A stretch of 64,000 bases of DNA from Sabellastarte sp. h YS-2021 (GCA_964017235.1 OZ024928.1:152730881-152794880), one strand, 5' to 3'. Positions 24,466 to 36,633 are shown, numbered from the stretch's first letter. A program made the numbers and translations. The notes: generated by a model not told the origin, from the letters alone.

Positions 24466-24839
24466 CAGAGATTTGTTATCACACATATGAATGTATCTGG
24501 CATCTGTATCAGTCAATGGGAGTTTTATTCCATGAAAATAGGAAAACTTATCACACACCAGTGTAATCAACTCTTTCTATATAACAAAAAATATGCAAGT
24601 TACACTTTTAAATTTAAATTTTATTTGCATATTTTGTTGTTTTTTTATGTTGACAGATTTAAACTGTATTCGGCAAGTCATATACATGAAAAAATCCTTG
24701 TCATATTTACACATACCAAGATACAAAAACACACTCAAAAAAGAGTCAAAATTTTTGTTATTTAAAGTCAAAATCCTTAAGATGTCAGATTTATTTTATT
24801 GAAATCAAAACATACAAATACATGCAAACACTAACCCAC

Positions 24840-25440
24840 TCAAACCCTCTGGCCAAATAAAGATAAAAACACCCCAAATCACATTAAACACTTGTCGATT
24901 TTGCCTCACTGTGGGGAACCGTACACACTTCTCTCAGAAGCCATTTACATAAAGATAGGGTAATATCAGTTTATACACCACTGTAGATGAGATTTTGATT
25001 GTTATTTTACTTTCTCATCAGGGGCACTGTGGTTGTCTTTATCTTAAAAACCCACTGGTTTGTTCCTCTTAAAGCATTTGACCCCCCTCTCCTTTTTTTA
25101 CCCCCCGCCCTGTTCCATAGCACTGTGATTTTAATAGAAAAAACAACAGATGACATTTCTTCCTCATTCAAAGCTTGATGCCCATACTCCTTGGTCAAAG
25201 CCCTAATTTTACCCGTGGTGCTTCAGTCAAGAAGCCCAATAAAAGATCCACACCTTTTTTGTAATGGAGACTTTTCCTAAAGAGTTGAAGGTATGGGGGT
25301 ATTTTTGCACAGGGCAATGGATTTCTTTACATTTCCCATTTAATTGCAAATTAAAAACTGATGGGAAACACCCCAGGTGTCCCATTTGATGCTGTAGCAA
25401 TTTTTATCCTGTCACATCCACAGACCAGTTAGATCTACTT
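24840..25440. promoter_or_regulatory. Candidate conserved non-coding island upstream of FoxB
   Basis: This stretch is less AT-rich and of higher complexity than its surroundings. It contains clustered developmental-factor words, for example the POU-like 'attgcaaat' at about 25,346, TAAT cores, a 'caggtgt' E-box, and GC-rich tracts. No coding frame is preserved across it. About 4 kb upstream of FoxB it could be an enhancer. This is inference from composition only. Confidence 0.3.
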
Positions 25441-25529
25441 AACTCGTGAAAGAAATGTTTTAAAACAGGGAGAAGTTAAGACGTAGAATTTTTAATCTTA
25501 ATAAAACTTTTAAATGGGATAAATGTCAG

Positions 25530-25730
25530 ATCTATTATTTTAGTAGTCCTGAACTTTATGACTTCATTTATTGATTATTATAAAGCATATGATAGAAGTA
25601 CTTTTCCTGTGGCTATCACTAGTATTTGTGTTGTTAAAATTGTTTATATAAACTGGTTTAAGTTTCAACTTAAAATTCTACACAATTATCTTATGACTTC
25701 TCAAATAACAAAGCACTTTTGGGTGGTTAA
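25530..25730 (+). mobile_element. Possible LINE reverse-transcriptase relic
   Basis: The translation FIDYYKAYDRSTF (from about 25,568), followed by a VKIVYINWFK-like stretch, resembles motif A of a non-LTR reverse transcriptase (FIDY.KAFD). The flanks are too decayed to extend the match. Confidence 0.35.
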
Positions 25731-27792
25731 AAACTAACGTTAGATTCTTTTCTCTTTGTGGCCCTATTTGAGAGATTTCTAATATTTGGAGAGGAAATGC
25801 ACTATTCAGCAGGGGTTTGGACTATTGTATTACTTATTATTCTCTAGAACAGAAAATACACAAGGGAACAGAGTGATTTCTTTCTTATGGAGACAAAATA
25901 AACTTTAAAAAGAAGGGGTATCAAGTTACCTTGTCAATTAAATTTAGGACAACTATCACTAAAGAATTAATTCGGTATGTAAAGATTTTGATGTGTATTT
26001 TTATAAATTGGAATGGCCATTGTTGTGATTTGTGAGCATTATTGTGTATCATCCCTTCAAAGGTTTTAAATGTTAAGAAACTTTTTTCCCGGAATGCTTT
26101 GATGTTTTATTGGGAAATGAGTAAGGAATAGAAAAAAAGAACAACAAAATAAAATATGCATAATAAATGGAACATGTTTCAGTTTAATCAACTAGTATAT
26201 ATTTTACATTGAGTTCTCTTCTGAAAGGAAGCATAGTTAGTAGACAATAAACTGATTTAATATTGTGTAGACAATGCAAAAGTTTCAGCTTTGATTGAGG
26301 TTTGTGTTATTATGGATTATGCATTACAAACTAATAGTGCAAATTCTATCCTTGTAACAGTTGTCCCGCTACACTATTCAATATTATTTTGAATTATAGT
26401 TTTATTGCAATAATTGGGAATATGAAAGTTATAGTTGAAATAAATTAAGCTATACATGTAAAAAATTTACACTGAACAACTAAATGAACAGAAATACAAA
26501 TGTCGTCTCTGTCGGTGACCCATGACAAATATTTAAATATTTCTGTAAGGCAGTGTTTTATTTTTGTTTTACATACTTATATCAACAAAATTTCAATGGT
26601 CTATCAATTGGGATTGCTGCCGATTTTTTTTTCAGCCAGTACATACATTGTTGAACTGATGGACTTTCACTGAAAGTTCACAGAGAAAACTTGGCAAGGT
26701 GTAAACACTCTTTTTAATGCAACTAAAAAAAACTAAAAAAAACTAAGGCAAATGGGCCTTATTTTTTGTTTACATAGAATTGGTGAAAAAGACAGACGGT
26801 GCTTGCTCTGCGGTCCGAAATCTTTACATTCCATTCTAAAAATCAAATAGTGCTCTCTCAAATTTCTCAATATAAACGAAATCGGCACGACTTTGGAGTT
26901 TAATCTACATTACCCTTATAACTTCCAAACAGATATTTCCATGAGACGTCAATGACTGAAGTGGTGAAAAGAACTATCTCCATCAGCCACAAGCAACGAG
27001 GATTTCAACGCAATTAGAAATTATAGCTGCCAAACTGGCTAATCTTCTGATAGAATGGAAGTGGGTTTGTGGTGTCCACATCTGGATCTCTAGTACTCTG
27101 GGATGCTTTCCTGTACCAGCAAAACACGTTCTTGTCAAAATGCTTTAGATATTAAATACTAACTTTTGATTATGATATGTGCTTCCGCATTGCATATAAT
27201 CGTATGTATTGATATTGTAAAATCATACCAATAAGATATACTAAGCATTTAACATGCACTTATTAGTGGTCAGGTGTTTTTTTAAAATATATCTGTTTAT
27301 CATCTATGGAGGACTTTTGTTGGCCAAATCATGATGAATCGGCCAAATCATGATAAATGACTGTGTCTTTTCATAAAATAAAAACATAAAACACACAACA
27401 AAAAAAACTGATTTGTCAAAGGACAATGACCTGTATGTAGTTAACTTTACATGTTTATATACAATGTTACTTGTAAAGTGCAAATACTACACTTTCATTT
27501 TTTCCACAAATATCATGATTTATATATGGCACACATTCATATGTTGGGAACATCTGATAATCTGCATCTGCCCTGGCAGGATAAGGTAAGCTTTGTTGAT
27601 GCATATTTTTTTCAATTCTTAATATTTGTTTCTGAAATATCTGTTGCCAATGGATAAAATTTGCTTTTATTGACTGTTCTACAAGCGTACCTCTAAATGC
27701 TGACATGTTATGAAAGAACGTGCAACTATGGTGTTGCTTAGTCTATTTTTAAAAATTTTTATTAATTACTTATTTATTTTTTCACCAACTGC
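25731..27792. other. Intergenic, nothing recognised
   Basis: AT-rich. Forkhead-like words such as 'tgtttacat' (about 26,769) and 'gtaaacac' occur, at a frequency that could be chance in AT-rich DNA. No gene recognised. Confidence 0.45.
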
Positions 27793-27870
27793 AGTGCTGT
27801 CAAACACATCAGGCAATCAATCATTTTGAAGAGCACATGTCAGTAACATCTAATTGTTATTGACAGCACT
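27793..27870. repeat. Perfect 11-bp inverted repeat with 56-nt loop
   Basis: agtgctgtcaa (27793-27803) and ttgacagcact (27860-27870) are perfect inverse copies. The loop carries 'caatcaatcat' and 'agcacatgtc'. It is too short and too loosely spaced for a typical microRNA precursor; possibly part of a regulatory element. Confidence 0.5.
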
Positions 27871-28224
27871 ATCAGAATTTGACATAATATTACCAATAAG
27901 TAAACTGTTTAAATAAAGAAAAATCAATGTTTTTAAAGTATTCTATTAAAACGCCTTCCTTTGTAAATGTTCTATGTGGACTCTACTTCATCTTCTAACT
28001 AAAATATCATTTGATTAATTATCAAAACAATGCAGTCACCGTCTAATAATTGAGGAAGGATGCTAACATATTTCCGAAATCAAAACAGCCAGCCTTCTTT
28101 TTACCAAAGAGAATAATTTGCACATGAACCATGCGGCAAAAGAAAGATAGTGTCATGCCTTATTTGGTTTGAAAACTTCTAAATGGTTGTTGCTTTAATG
28201 AAAAGGAAAGAGAAGACATTATTG

Positions 28225-28310
28225 ACATCTGGTACCATCTAGTAAGCCCCGCCTACCCATGGTCTCTTTAGCGAAATGGAACCAATGAAAAGTCTCGGTG
28301 CAAAGTAAAA
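28225..28310 (+). promoter_or_regulatory. Possible FoxB upstream promoter segment
   Basis: A GC-box-like 'gccccgcctacc' (about 28,246) and a CCAAT word 'aaccaatga' (about 28,280) lie within 40 bp in an otherwise AT-rich flank, about 1.05 kb upstream of the FoxB start codon. No TATA box is placed convincingly. If this is the promoter, the 5' UTR is either long or spliced (see the acceptor at 29,336-29,338). Confidence 0.3.
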
Positions 28311-29319
28311 ATTGGAATTGTCCCAGACGATACTGTCAATTACCGTCAAATACGGCTCGACACCGAAATTTAAGAAATTACCGAATAATAGTATTTTCAA
28401 CAATCAAATGGTTTATATCCTCATTTAGATTAGGATCAGAATGGAACAGTGATAATTTTAACAAATGTTGTGCTTTTTTTCGCAATGATAATATGCTATT
28501 AACCAAACCTACACCAGTGATATTGCAAAATGGATTTTAGGACTTATTTTCAAAAATAATATTTTCAATAGCAAAAATGTTTTACACAAGATAAAGAAAA
28601 CAGGATTTTTATAGGATTAAACTGTACAATCATGAAAGACTGCATAGATTTATTGACATTTGTACATTTTTTACACTTGTGTGTAATGGAAATGGGAAAT
28701 TAAACACAGCTCAGAGTAAAGGAGACATTTTGATATATCTCAATAGATAGTCAATTGAAGTCGAAATTTAATCGATCAGACATAAATTGTACTTAACCAG
28801 TCTTTTTTTAATGGAAAAGATGTTATAAACAGATGTCACACCCAAAGGTCAATGATTGTATATGTGTGGGTAATGTTGTATAAATGAACAGTTATTTATA
28901 AAATAATGATTCATGTTCAACCAAAGACACATTGGTGATGTATAAATATTTGTGCAAAATAGAAAACCAGATCAAAGGACTGTATCAAAAGGAAAATCTG
29001 GCACATTTTTGCTTTCAAACAATTTAACCTGTTGAAATAGCTTGTGGATTATGATGAGTGGGGAAATTTTATACATTGATCAATTTGTGACAGCAAACTA
29101 TGCAAAGTCTCAGAAATGTTTGACTGGAAGAAAAATATATAAGCAATTGACTATATAACCAGCTGATAGTAGAAGACTAATCTTGGATTTATATTTTATA
29201 TTCCAGATGACATTATAATGACAATTTAGACAAAGCATTTTTACCTGATGAATATACATAAACACAATTTTTGAGAGTGAATGAAAGAAGAAACGAATTG
29301 TTTTCATCAAATATTTCTG
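28311..29319. other. FoxB upstream flank
   Basis: AT-rich, no coding frame. May hold the 5' UTR or a 5' UTR intron of FoxB; no direct evidence. Confidence 0.4.
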
Positions 29320-29347
29320 ATACTTGGCTGTTGTTCAGGTAGATGCC
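29320..29347 (+). promoter_or_regulatory. Possible 3' splice acceptor and start context of FoxB
   Basis: A pyrimidine-rich stretch ending 'ggctgttgttcag' (cag at 29336-29338) lies 10 nt before the FoxB ATG and fits a 3' splice site. An out-of-frame ATG at 29343 overlaps the approach to the real start at 29348 (gATGccATGcc), which could lower initiation unless scanning leaks past it. Confidence 0.35.
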
Positions 29348-30430
29348 ATGCCTCGCCCAGGTAAAAATACTTACAGTGACCAAAAGCCTCCATATTCATA
29401 CATAGCACTAACTGCAATGGCTATACAAAGTCATCCAGAGAAAATGATGACTCTGTGTGAAATCTATAAATGGATTCAGGACAGATTTCCATACTACCGC
29501 AGTAATGTGCAGCGATGGCAGAACAGTTTGAGACATAACCTCTCCTTTAATGACTGCTTCATCAAGATCCCTCGCAGACCAGACCGACCAGGAAAAGGAA
29601 GCTACTGGGCACTGCATCCGGCTTGTGGAGACATGTTTGAGAATGGAAGCTTTTTGAGAAGAAGGAAAAGGTTCAAAACACTGGGAAAAGCCTTAGCACA
29701 AAGCCAGCAACAGACTCAGCCAGATCCATTGAAAGCTAGTCTGGACCATGCTGCACTGATGCATTACCATGCCAAGTTGAGGATGCATCCCTATATGGCT
29801 GCAGCAACTGCTCCGATAGCCACTCCTTACCCAGCCACCACAAGCTCTGCTAAGCAGCCGTTTACTATTGACAGTTTAATCTCAAATAATAACCACAAAC
29901 CTGCTGCTGGATCTGTACTGCCACCAATTGGTCTACTACCAGGGCATTTGGCTCCTACTGCCTCTGCCGCATTCCCACCAGGACTCACAGCTTTTCCAAG
30001 CTCCTTAAATCCTAGTCATCTAACATCAGCTTCTAGTCAGCTCCTCTATGCCTTGCCTCCAAACTTTGCTGCAAGTCTTGCCCAGTTGAGGTCAGAACTA
30101 ACTGCCATGAGGGATGAGTTTGACCACAAAGGTTCAAGTCGAGGAAGTGAAGGGAGCACAAGTTCAGTTTTGGGACCTGCAATACCTCTTCCGATCAAGC
30201 CAGCTCCCTTACCAGCGCCAATTCCGACAAGTTTACCCCGGCCAAGCTTGTTACCAAGCAGCACGGTAACTGTAGCATCACAGCTAGAGAATGCCCTCTC
30301 TCACCAACTGCCACACCCTGCTCTAAGTCATCATTTGAATAGTTTAGCCTCCTCCAGAATCCTAACAGGTGGGGTAATGACACATTCCAGTGGGAGGCCA
30401 ATGTCCCCTGCCCTAGGGGCAGTCCATTGA
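29348..30430 (+). CDS. FoxB: Forkhead box B transcription factor
   Basis: A single open frame of 360 residues encodes a nuclear DNA-binding protein. Starting at [18 protein letters not shown], the FoxB-type N-terminus, the forkhead domain spans residues about 12-106. Recognition helix H3 ([15 protein letters not shown]) has Asn59, Arg62 and His63 in the base-contacting places, and wing 2 ends in [14 protein letters not shown] beginning the protein and the domain placed at the extreme N-terminus are FoxB features, as in vertebrate FOXB1/FOXB2. An eh1-like Groucho-binding motif, FTIDSLI, lies at residues 172-178, and the remainder is rich in Ala, Pro, Ser and Leu. In vertebrates FoxB genes have an intronless coding region; the same holds here. 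The start at 29348 is chosen over the open frame to 29324 because family proteins begin MPRPG. In animals FoxB acts in neural and ectodermal patterning. No neighbouring host gene is seen within the window. Confidence 0.97.
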   Translation: MPRPGKNTYSDQKPPYSYIALTAMAIQSHPEKMMTLCEIYKWIQDRFPYYRSNVQRWQNSLRHNLSFNDCFIKIPRRPDRPGKGSYWALHPACGDMFENGSFLRRRKRFKTLGKALAQSQQQTQPDPLKASLDHAALMHYHAKLRMHPYMAAATAPIATPYPATTSSAKQPFTIDSLISNNNHKPAAGSVLPPIGLLPGHLAPTASAAFPPGLTAFPSSLNPSHLTSASSQLLYALPPNFAASLAQLRSELTAMRDEFDHKGSSRGSEGSTSSVLGPAIPLPIKPAPLPAPIPTSLPRPSLLPSSTVTVASQLENALSHQLPHPALSHHLNSLASSRILTGGVMTHSSGRPMSPALGAVH

Positions 30431-32955
30431 TCCTGCTGAACTAAACTCACTTCAAAGCAGACCTCTCACCAGGAGAGAGGGGTCTCTATTTCTTGTTGTA
30501 GTGGCTTTGTTGTTTCATTTCTACCCCATACTTTTTAACTGGCAAATACTCCATATATAAAGACTGCAAATATGGAATACAGAATTTAGAGGAGAGACTT
30601 AATATTTTTAAACTAAACACTAGTTTTAGGTATGTTCTGCTACTAGTGCTTTTTAATTAACCCTGGTATAAACAAATAATCAAAGTATTATAAAGTGCTA
30701 TAAAATAGTATGTAATGAAATCTTGTTGACTGTTCCCTGGGGTTGGTTTTGGATATCATCCTAAGACTAAAACTCTCAGTGTTTAAACTGTGAAATTGAG
30801 AAGTCAAAGTACACAGTAGGGAATGAAAATAATCTGTAATTAACAGATATGAAAGCCTCTTCAATTGGCGTTTGGTGGCAGGTTTGCCATATTACCTTAC
30901 TTGGCCTAAAGTTGAAGAAATAAGACTGTCTTAAACACTTACACTAAGATCAAATTGAATGTTATCTTCAGTTTCAATACTTTTGTTTAAAATATTCGTG
31001 TACAGGTTTTAATGCACGATAATATGTTTAAAGCTTTTATTAACACAAATATTACAAGTCTTCACTTTGTTTGGTTTTATTGGGGATAGCAATAATAAGT
31101 TAATTATTTCTGGCTGGTTCTAAAGTCACTCATTTTTACCCTGTCTTCTCAACTCAAATTTCTGGTGATAAAATTATAGTTGGATTCAATGTTAGGGAAT
31201 GGTAGTTAAACTTCCTTATAATTGACCAATTTGTCAGCAATTTGCGGGTGGATACATTTCATTTAACCTTTCAGGGCGAGACTTCGTACGAACCAAAGTA
31301 GTAATTCACTTTTTGATGATTAAATTATACAGTTTGAAACACATTATTTTTTTAAACTGATTTCATAAAAATTTTGGTTGTTTTTTTATCAAATGTTATT
31401 CATTTAAATGTAACACTGATAGTATAATGTTAACATAATTTTATAGCACCCGATATCATGTTTGATTTTTTCTTAGTTACAACCCTTAGAATTTAAATTC
31501 ATGAAATAAATTTTTCTCTTTTTTTCGCCAAAGAAAGCACAATGCCAGTTTGTTTATTTCAATATACAGTATTGGTTTAATCATTATGAAGAGTTTCAGA
31601 TGTCTTTACATATTGTCCATGTGTATTGTGGGCTTTAAATGTAACTTATACCACAACTCTTTCAAAGTTTTTGTATGTTTCACTTTAGTAAAAAAATATT
31701 GTTATTTCTTGTGTTTTTACTTTATTCATCATTCTGAATTCCTTCAATTTAAAGAATCATGATGTTAGGGTATATCTCAGTTTATATTTTAATGCAAGAG
31801 TGTATGAACGAATTTTTTTAAATAAATGTTAACAGTTCTTAATATTTAAATATTCTGGTCGTGAGAAAGTCATTGGAAATGTCATATTGTGCTAAACTGA
31901 TGTTGTAATGATAATATGTTGGATATGAAAATTTTCCACGCGAAAATTATAAGACATAATATATGGTTTCCAATAGTTCATGGTGTTGTACATTTTGGAT
32001 ATGATATTTTTTCAATGATAATTTTTCAATTTTCAAGAAAAAATGTTAACAGACAGATGTTGTTGAGTCTTTATTTGTAGATTATTTGTGATTGACACTC
32101 TGGGATAAAGCATATTGTTGAATATTGGAAATATAGTTTTTTTCTTTTCCCAACAACGATTGCAAAAACACAAAGAAGACCACATGGTGTTATGATGGCG
32201 AAAAAAGTTAAGTATTTTTATTAAAAATTGAAAAAAAAGAGTTTACTTAAAATTTTGTTTCTTTGATGTAAAGAAAAAAACAAGACTTTTTGCTTCACTT
32301 TCTCTTGTCATGGAAATGTTTTTATTGCATTATTAAATTCATAGTGTTTTACCTGCTTTCTAACAATCAGTTTCATATTTATTAAGAATGTCACATCGAG
32401 ATTAAAATCATAATAAATGGTGTTATCATAATTTTTAGCAGAGGTTTTTCATGTGAAACAATTCATGTTATTGTCTACTACAAGTATCTTGTGTTTATTT
32501 TGTTGTGAAAAAATATGTATAAAAGGTTCATTAATATAACTGAAGCTTCAATTTTCAACTAATAAAAAAGGACCACAGACACTTGCGTGAAAATATCCAC
32601 GCTCCTTTCACTGAAAAACAAAATGATATCAATAATTTTGATGTATTTATAATTTGTCGTCAATATTATTTCCTGAAAAACAATTATAAAGGACTTGGTT
32701 ATAGTGAGAAATATATGCAAAAAATATTGAATAAATGTTCCAATATTTTTGTCGAAAAAATTTTCACGTTGTGATGAAAAATTTATTTATTTAACATTGT
32801 ATTATGCATAAAAAATAAATATATGTTACACATATAGCAGTTTTTTAATACCAATCAGAAAGGGGTTTTTACATTTACTTCCAAATGTTACTGACAAACT
32901 AACTTTACTCTGTCATAACTGCATTTGATTTGGATTCTTCAACTCTAACATTGCT
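30431..32955. other. FoxB 3' flank and AT-rich intergenic DNA
   Basis: Probably contains the FoxB 3' UTR. Polyadenylation words AATAAA occur near 31,505 and 31,823, but which is used cannot be told. Beyond this the sequence is very AT-rich with no recognised gene. Confidence 0.45.
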
Positions 32956-33143
32956 GTTGGAGCCCAACTTAGGAGCCAGCCCATCGTAAGATAGGCTATA
33001 GCCCACCTTAGGATCCTAAGTTGGATAGCATATCTTAAGATGGGCTAGAACATGTCAGACCAACTCAAGATAATAAAATTCAAGAAGGATATTTATGCAG
33101 AATATAATATAAACTATCCACAAGGAAACTATTTTTATGAAAT
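32956..33143. mobile_element. MITE family B, left-end fragment
   Basis: Matches the first about 190 bp of the complete element at 33,788 (gttggagcccaacttaggag, then 'ataataaaattcaaga' and 'aatataatataaactat') with about 10-15% differences. No matching right end is found, so it is a truncated or internally deleted copy, older than its neighbour. Confidence 0.8.
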
Positions 33144-33787
33144 ATCTCCAATATACTTACCGTTAACAACTTCAATATAGCATATACTATAACTTACTCT
33201 GTTACAGTTTTATTTGAAAGTCATTATCCTACAAATTAACTGCAGTCTTTATGATAATTAATGTTGAGCGATAATGTTAGTACCGATATGACAAATTTTA
33301 TCAGTGTTTTGAAAATATGGAACTACATTTAAACATGATATTGTCAAGAGTTGCTATGTGGTGTTATTCAGTTAGTGTGACAAGTTTACTTCATTGGTTT
33401 AAGCCCTTTAATGGTATCACCTGACCTTGTTGAATTTTTTTGCAGAAAGTTTCTACAAACAAAGTTAACAAAAAGTTGATATTTCTCTAGATTTAACCTT
33501 TTATTTATAAGAAGAATCAAGTGCATTAGCCTCAGAGAGGGATTTATAATACCTGGTTACGCGTCCAGGGTAAATCTTTATGTGTAAATTATGTTGGTAA
33601 AACTGCTATAATTATCTGAAATGTAACTGAAAGAACGCTACAGTAGAATGTAGCTTGTCTCTTTCAATTATATTGTTTTGTATCAAACGACACTAATTTA
33701 GTTTCCTTCAAAGTAGCAAAAATTAAACAAACTATAGTGGGAACATAATAAACACTGTCTTCATGTAGATACCACTGTGTCAGTAAT
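33144..33787. other. Intergenic between two MITE copies
   Basis: AT-rich; nothing recognised. Confidence 0.5.
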
Positions 33788-35025
33788 GTTGGAGCCCAAC
33801 TTAGGAGTCAGCCCATCTTAAGATGGGCTATAGCCCAACTTAGGATCCTAAGTTGGGTAGCCTATCTTAAGATGGGCTAGCCCATCTTAAGATGGGCTAG
33901 AGCATATCAGCCCAACTTAAGATAATAAAATTCAAGAATGATTTTTATGTTCAATATAATATAAACTATTTGCAAGGAAATTATTTTTTCATGAAAAAGA
34001 TGACATTAACATTGATAAACTTAACTGACCCTTGTACAGAAATAATTTGCACTTCTTTTTATTTTATATAAATATGTTCAGCTTATCTAACCTAAAAAAA
34101 ATCTTTAATTGCAGAAACTAAAATGAATTGCATGTCCTTAGCCCTGAAAACATTAAAATATTCCTTTGATGTTGATTTCATTGTCTTTTATTGCAATGAT
34201 TTCTTAACTGGATTTGTGCCTATTGTTTCAACATTCTATTGATGTTGATTTGTTTCACTTGGGGTGGGTGAAGTACACAATAGGGAATACCCCAAATCAT
34301 AAAGTGAAACAAATCAACATCAAAGTAATCTCTAAACATATTGAGGCTTAATTCTATCAAACCTATAAGGGGGTAATTCTAAGACTAATCCAGTTACCAA
34401 TTCACACACATAGTCAAACAAATCAACTTAAAAGAATCCTTCAAACAATAGATATATCACAATCTAATCCAGTTGCCTAATCACTCCCCACTAGTGAAAC
34501 AAATCAAGTTTAAAGCAATGCTTGACTAATAGACAACTTTTGACCTAATGACCCTCCAATTGTTGAGGCAGTGTCTTGAATCAATAAGGGAATTAACATT
34601 AATGCTATCAATGCATAATGAGGTAAAGGAAAGAAGTAACATTTAAGTAGAAAAATAAGTAAATAATATTTAAATTTCAAAAATAAAAACTCTGTGTGCA
34701 AATTATAAGTTGGGCTAATATTTGTTACCAAATCTTCAGATGAGATAAGCACAACAAATGTTAAATAATATTTCACAAATACATACTGTATAATTGAAAT
34801 ATAAGTATTTAAATAAACTAGCATAGTTATATTCAATTTCATGATTAAAACCACCAGTGGAGTGTGACCTAATAAATCAATATTAAATAGCTGGTTAATG
34901 TTAAATTTTAGTTTTAAAATCATTCCTGAGTTTACTTATCTTAAGTTGGGCTAGTATGCTAGTAGGATCCTAAGTTGGGCTATAGCCCATCTTAAGATGG
35001 GCTGACTCCTAAGTTGGGCTCCAAC
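33788..35025. mobile_element. MITE family B, complete, 63-bp perfect inverted ends
   Basis: The first 63 bp (starting gttggagcccaacttaggag) and the last 63 bp are perfect reverse complements. A 'gtaa' direct repeat flanks the element if one more T/A pair is included in the ends (33783-33786 and 35027-35030). Each end is itself built of perfect palindromes: agcccatcttaagatgggct (20 bp) and a 24-bp one centred on ggatcc. The interior has no recognisable transposase; a minus-strand open frame of 137 codons is AT-rich and featureless. Identity of the ends implies recent mobility or gene conversion. Confidence 0.9.
34290..34525. repeat. Imperfect tandem repeat inside MITE family B
   Basis: The phrase 'gaaacaaatcaa' recurs about every 90-105 bp (34,304; 34,414 as 'caaacaaatcaa'; 34,495), with 'ctaatccagtt' repeated in between. 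Roughly two and a half degenerate units. Confidence 0.5.
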
Positions 35026-35030
35026 AGTAA

Positions 35031-36180
35031 CACCTGAATACCAAATACACAAATCTATGTGTAATGATTGACATGTGTCATCAGCATACAGCACAATACA
35101 CCAAGCTCACTTGGTCCAGAAAATTTGTTGTCAACCTATACAGACCATTTGAACACAAACTACAAACTCATGCCATCCATTTCAAACAAGCTTGCATGTG
35201 GGGAGACCATAACTTCTGCAAGTCAGCCTTTGTTATCCTACCAATGAAATATAAATGAAATTGCTCCAACCAATAAACCACCAATTGTGTGGATTCCCAT
35301 CATGTTTGTCTAAGTTCAATAAATATTTTCATTGACTCCCCTTGTCTATTTAGATTTGGTTCCAAACTCTAGTCTTTATGGCCTAGTTTTTATTTTGCCA
35401 CTCACTTCCTACTTTGGCCCACAATCATGTTTATTAGGGTGTATTATTCTTTCTCTCTTTTTTGTTGCTGGGAAGTTTATAGAGCTGCTTATATAATGGG
35501 ATTATGTAGTCATTGAAGCAAAGGACTAGGTTGAATATTTCTCCGTAATTACTTCATTATTTGTTGTAAACTGTAATTATTTAGTAATTTTTCTGGGGTA
35601 TCAGTGTTTTTATCATCATCACAATAACCACAGAAATCTCAGTTCATCTGACATGTCTATTTTAACAAGGACAATAAAATGACTCTGACTACAATAAACA
35701 TTGTAGCAAGCAAAGCATTGTGTTCACTGTAGCTATTTACTGGAAGTTTTAGTTTTGTTTCATTTAGCTGCACAATTTTATTACATGCCTTGCAGCCATG
35801 GGATATTTTCACTTTCATTTCATCTATTCTTGAGTCAGTCAACACCCCATTTTACAACATTTTTTTCAGTGAGATTTTTGATGGGACAAATAAAAAGACT
35901 ATTTACATGATTCAAACACTATACTACTACCAGTCATAGGCCAATGCGACAAGTGAAACTACCTTCTTAAGTTTGGAGCATTTATTTACATCATTACCAA
36001 TGTTAATTATTGACACTTTAAGGTGACCTTAACTCGAGTTACTGTGATCTGCTCAGTTAAGGCTACCTTAAATTGCGTTTTATGTTAATTTTGGAACTAC
36101 TTGCTATATTCTACCAATGTATTTGCATAACTGTTTATAATCGTTATCAGTGGGTTGGTTTTAATGCTGGCCAAACGTCA
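35031..36180. other. Intergenic, nothing recognised
   Basis: No recognisable coding frame or repeat. Confidence 0.5.
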
Positions 36181-36575
36181 AGGTACTACTACTACTGCTA
36201 CTACTACTGCTACTACTACTACTACTGCTGCTACTACTACTACTGCTACTACTGCTACTACTACTACTGCTACTACTACTGCTACTACTACTGCTACTAC
36301 TACTACTACTGCTGCTACTACTACTACTGCTACTACTGCTACTACTACTACTGCTACTACTACTGCTACTACTGCTACTACTACTACTGCTACTACTACT
36401 GCTACTACTACTGCTACTACTACTACTACTACTACTACTGCTACTACTACTACTGCTACTACTGCTACTGCTACTACTACTACTACTACTACTGCTACTA
36501 CTACTACTACTACTACTACTACTGCTACTACTACTACTACTACTGCAACTACTACTACTACTGCAACGGTAACAG
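36181..36575. repeat. TAC/TGC trinucleotide microsatellite, about 390 bp
   Basis: Almost pure trinucleotide array of TAC units interrupted by TGC in semi-regular patterns (for example four TAC, then TGC TGC; three TAC, then TGC). Every frame is open, giving poly-Tyr/Cys, poly-Thr/Ala and, inversely, poly-Val/Ala. These are not genes. It runs into short 'aac' and 'aat' tracts to about 36,633. Confidence 0.95.
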
Positions 36576-36633
36576 ACAGTAGCAGCAACATCAAAACAAC
36601 AACAACAACATCAACATATTAATAATAATAATA

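Noticed and set aside
27793-27870. microRNA precursor
   Set aside because: Only 11 paired bases with a 56-nt loop.
34510-34923. 137-codon minus-strand hydrophobic open frame
   Set aside because: AT-rich interior of MITE family B; Leu/Ile/Phe/Tyr richness follows from base composition and no motif is seen.
36073-36622. Long open frames of poly-Tyr/Cys, poly-Thr/Ala and poly-Val/Ala on both strands
   Set aside because: They are produced by the TAC/TGC microsatellite, which is open in every frame.
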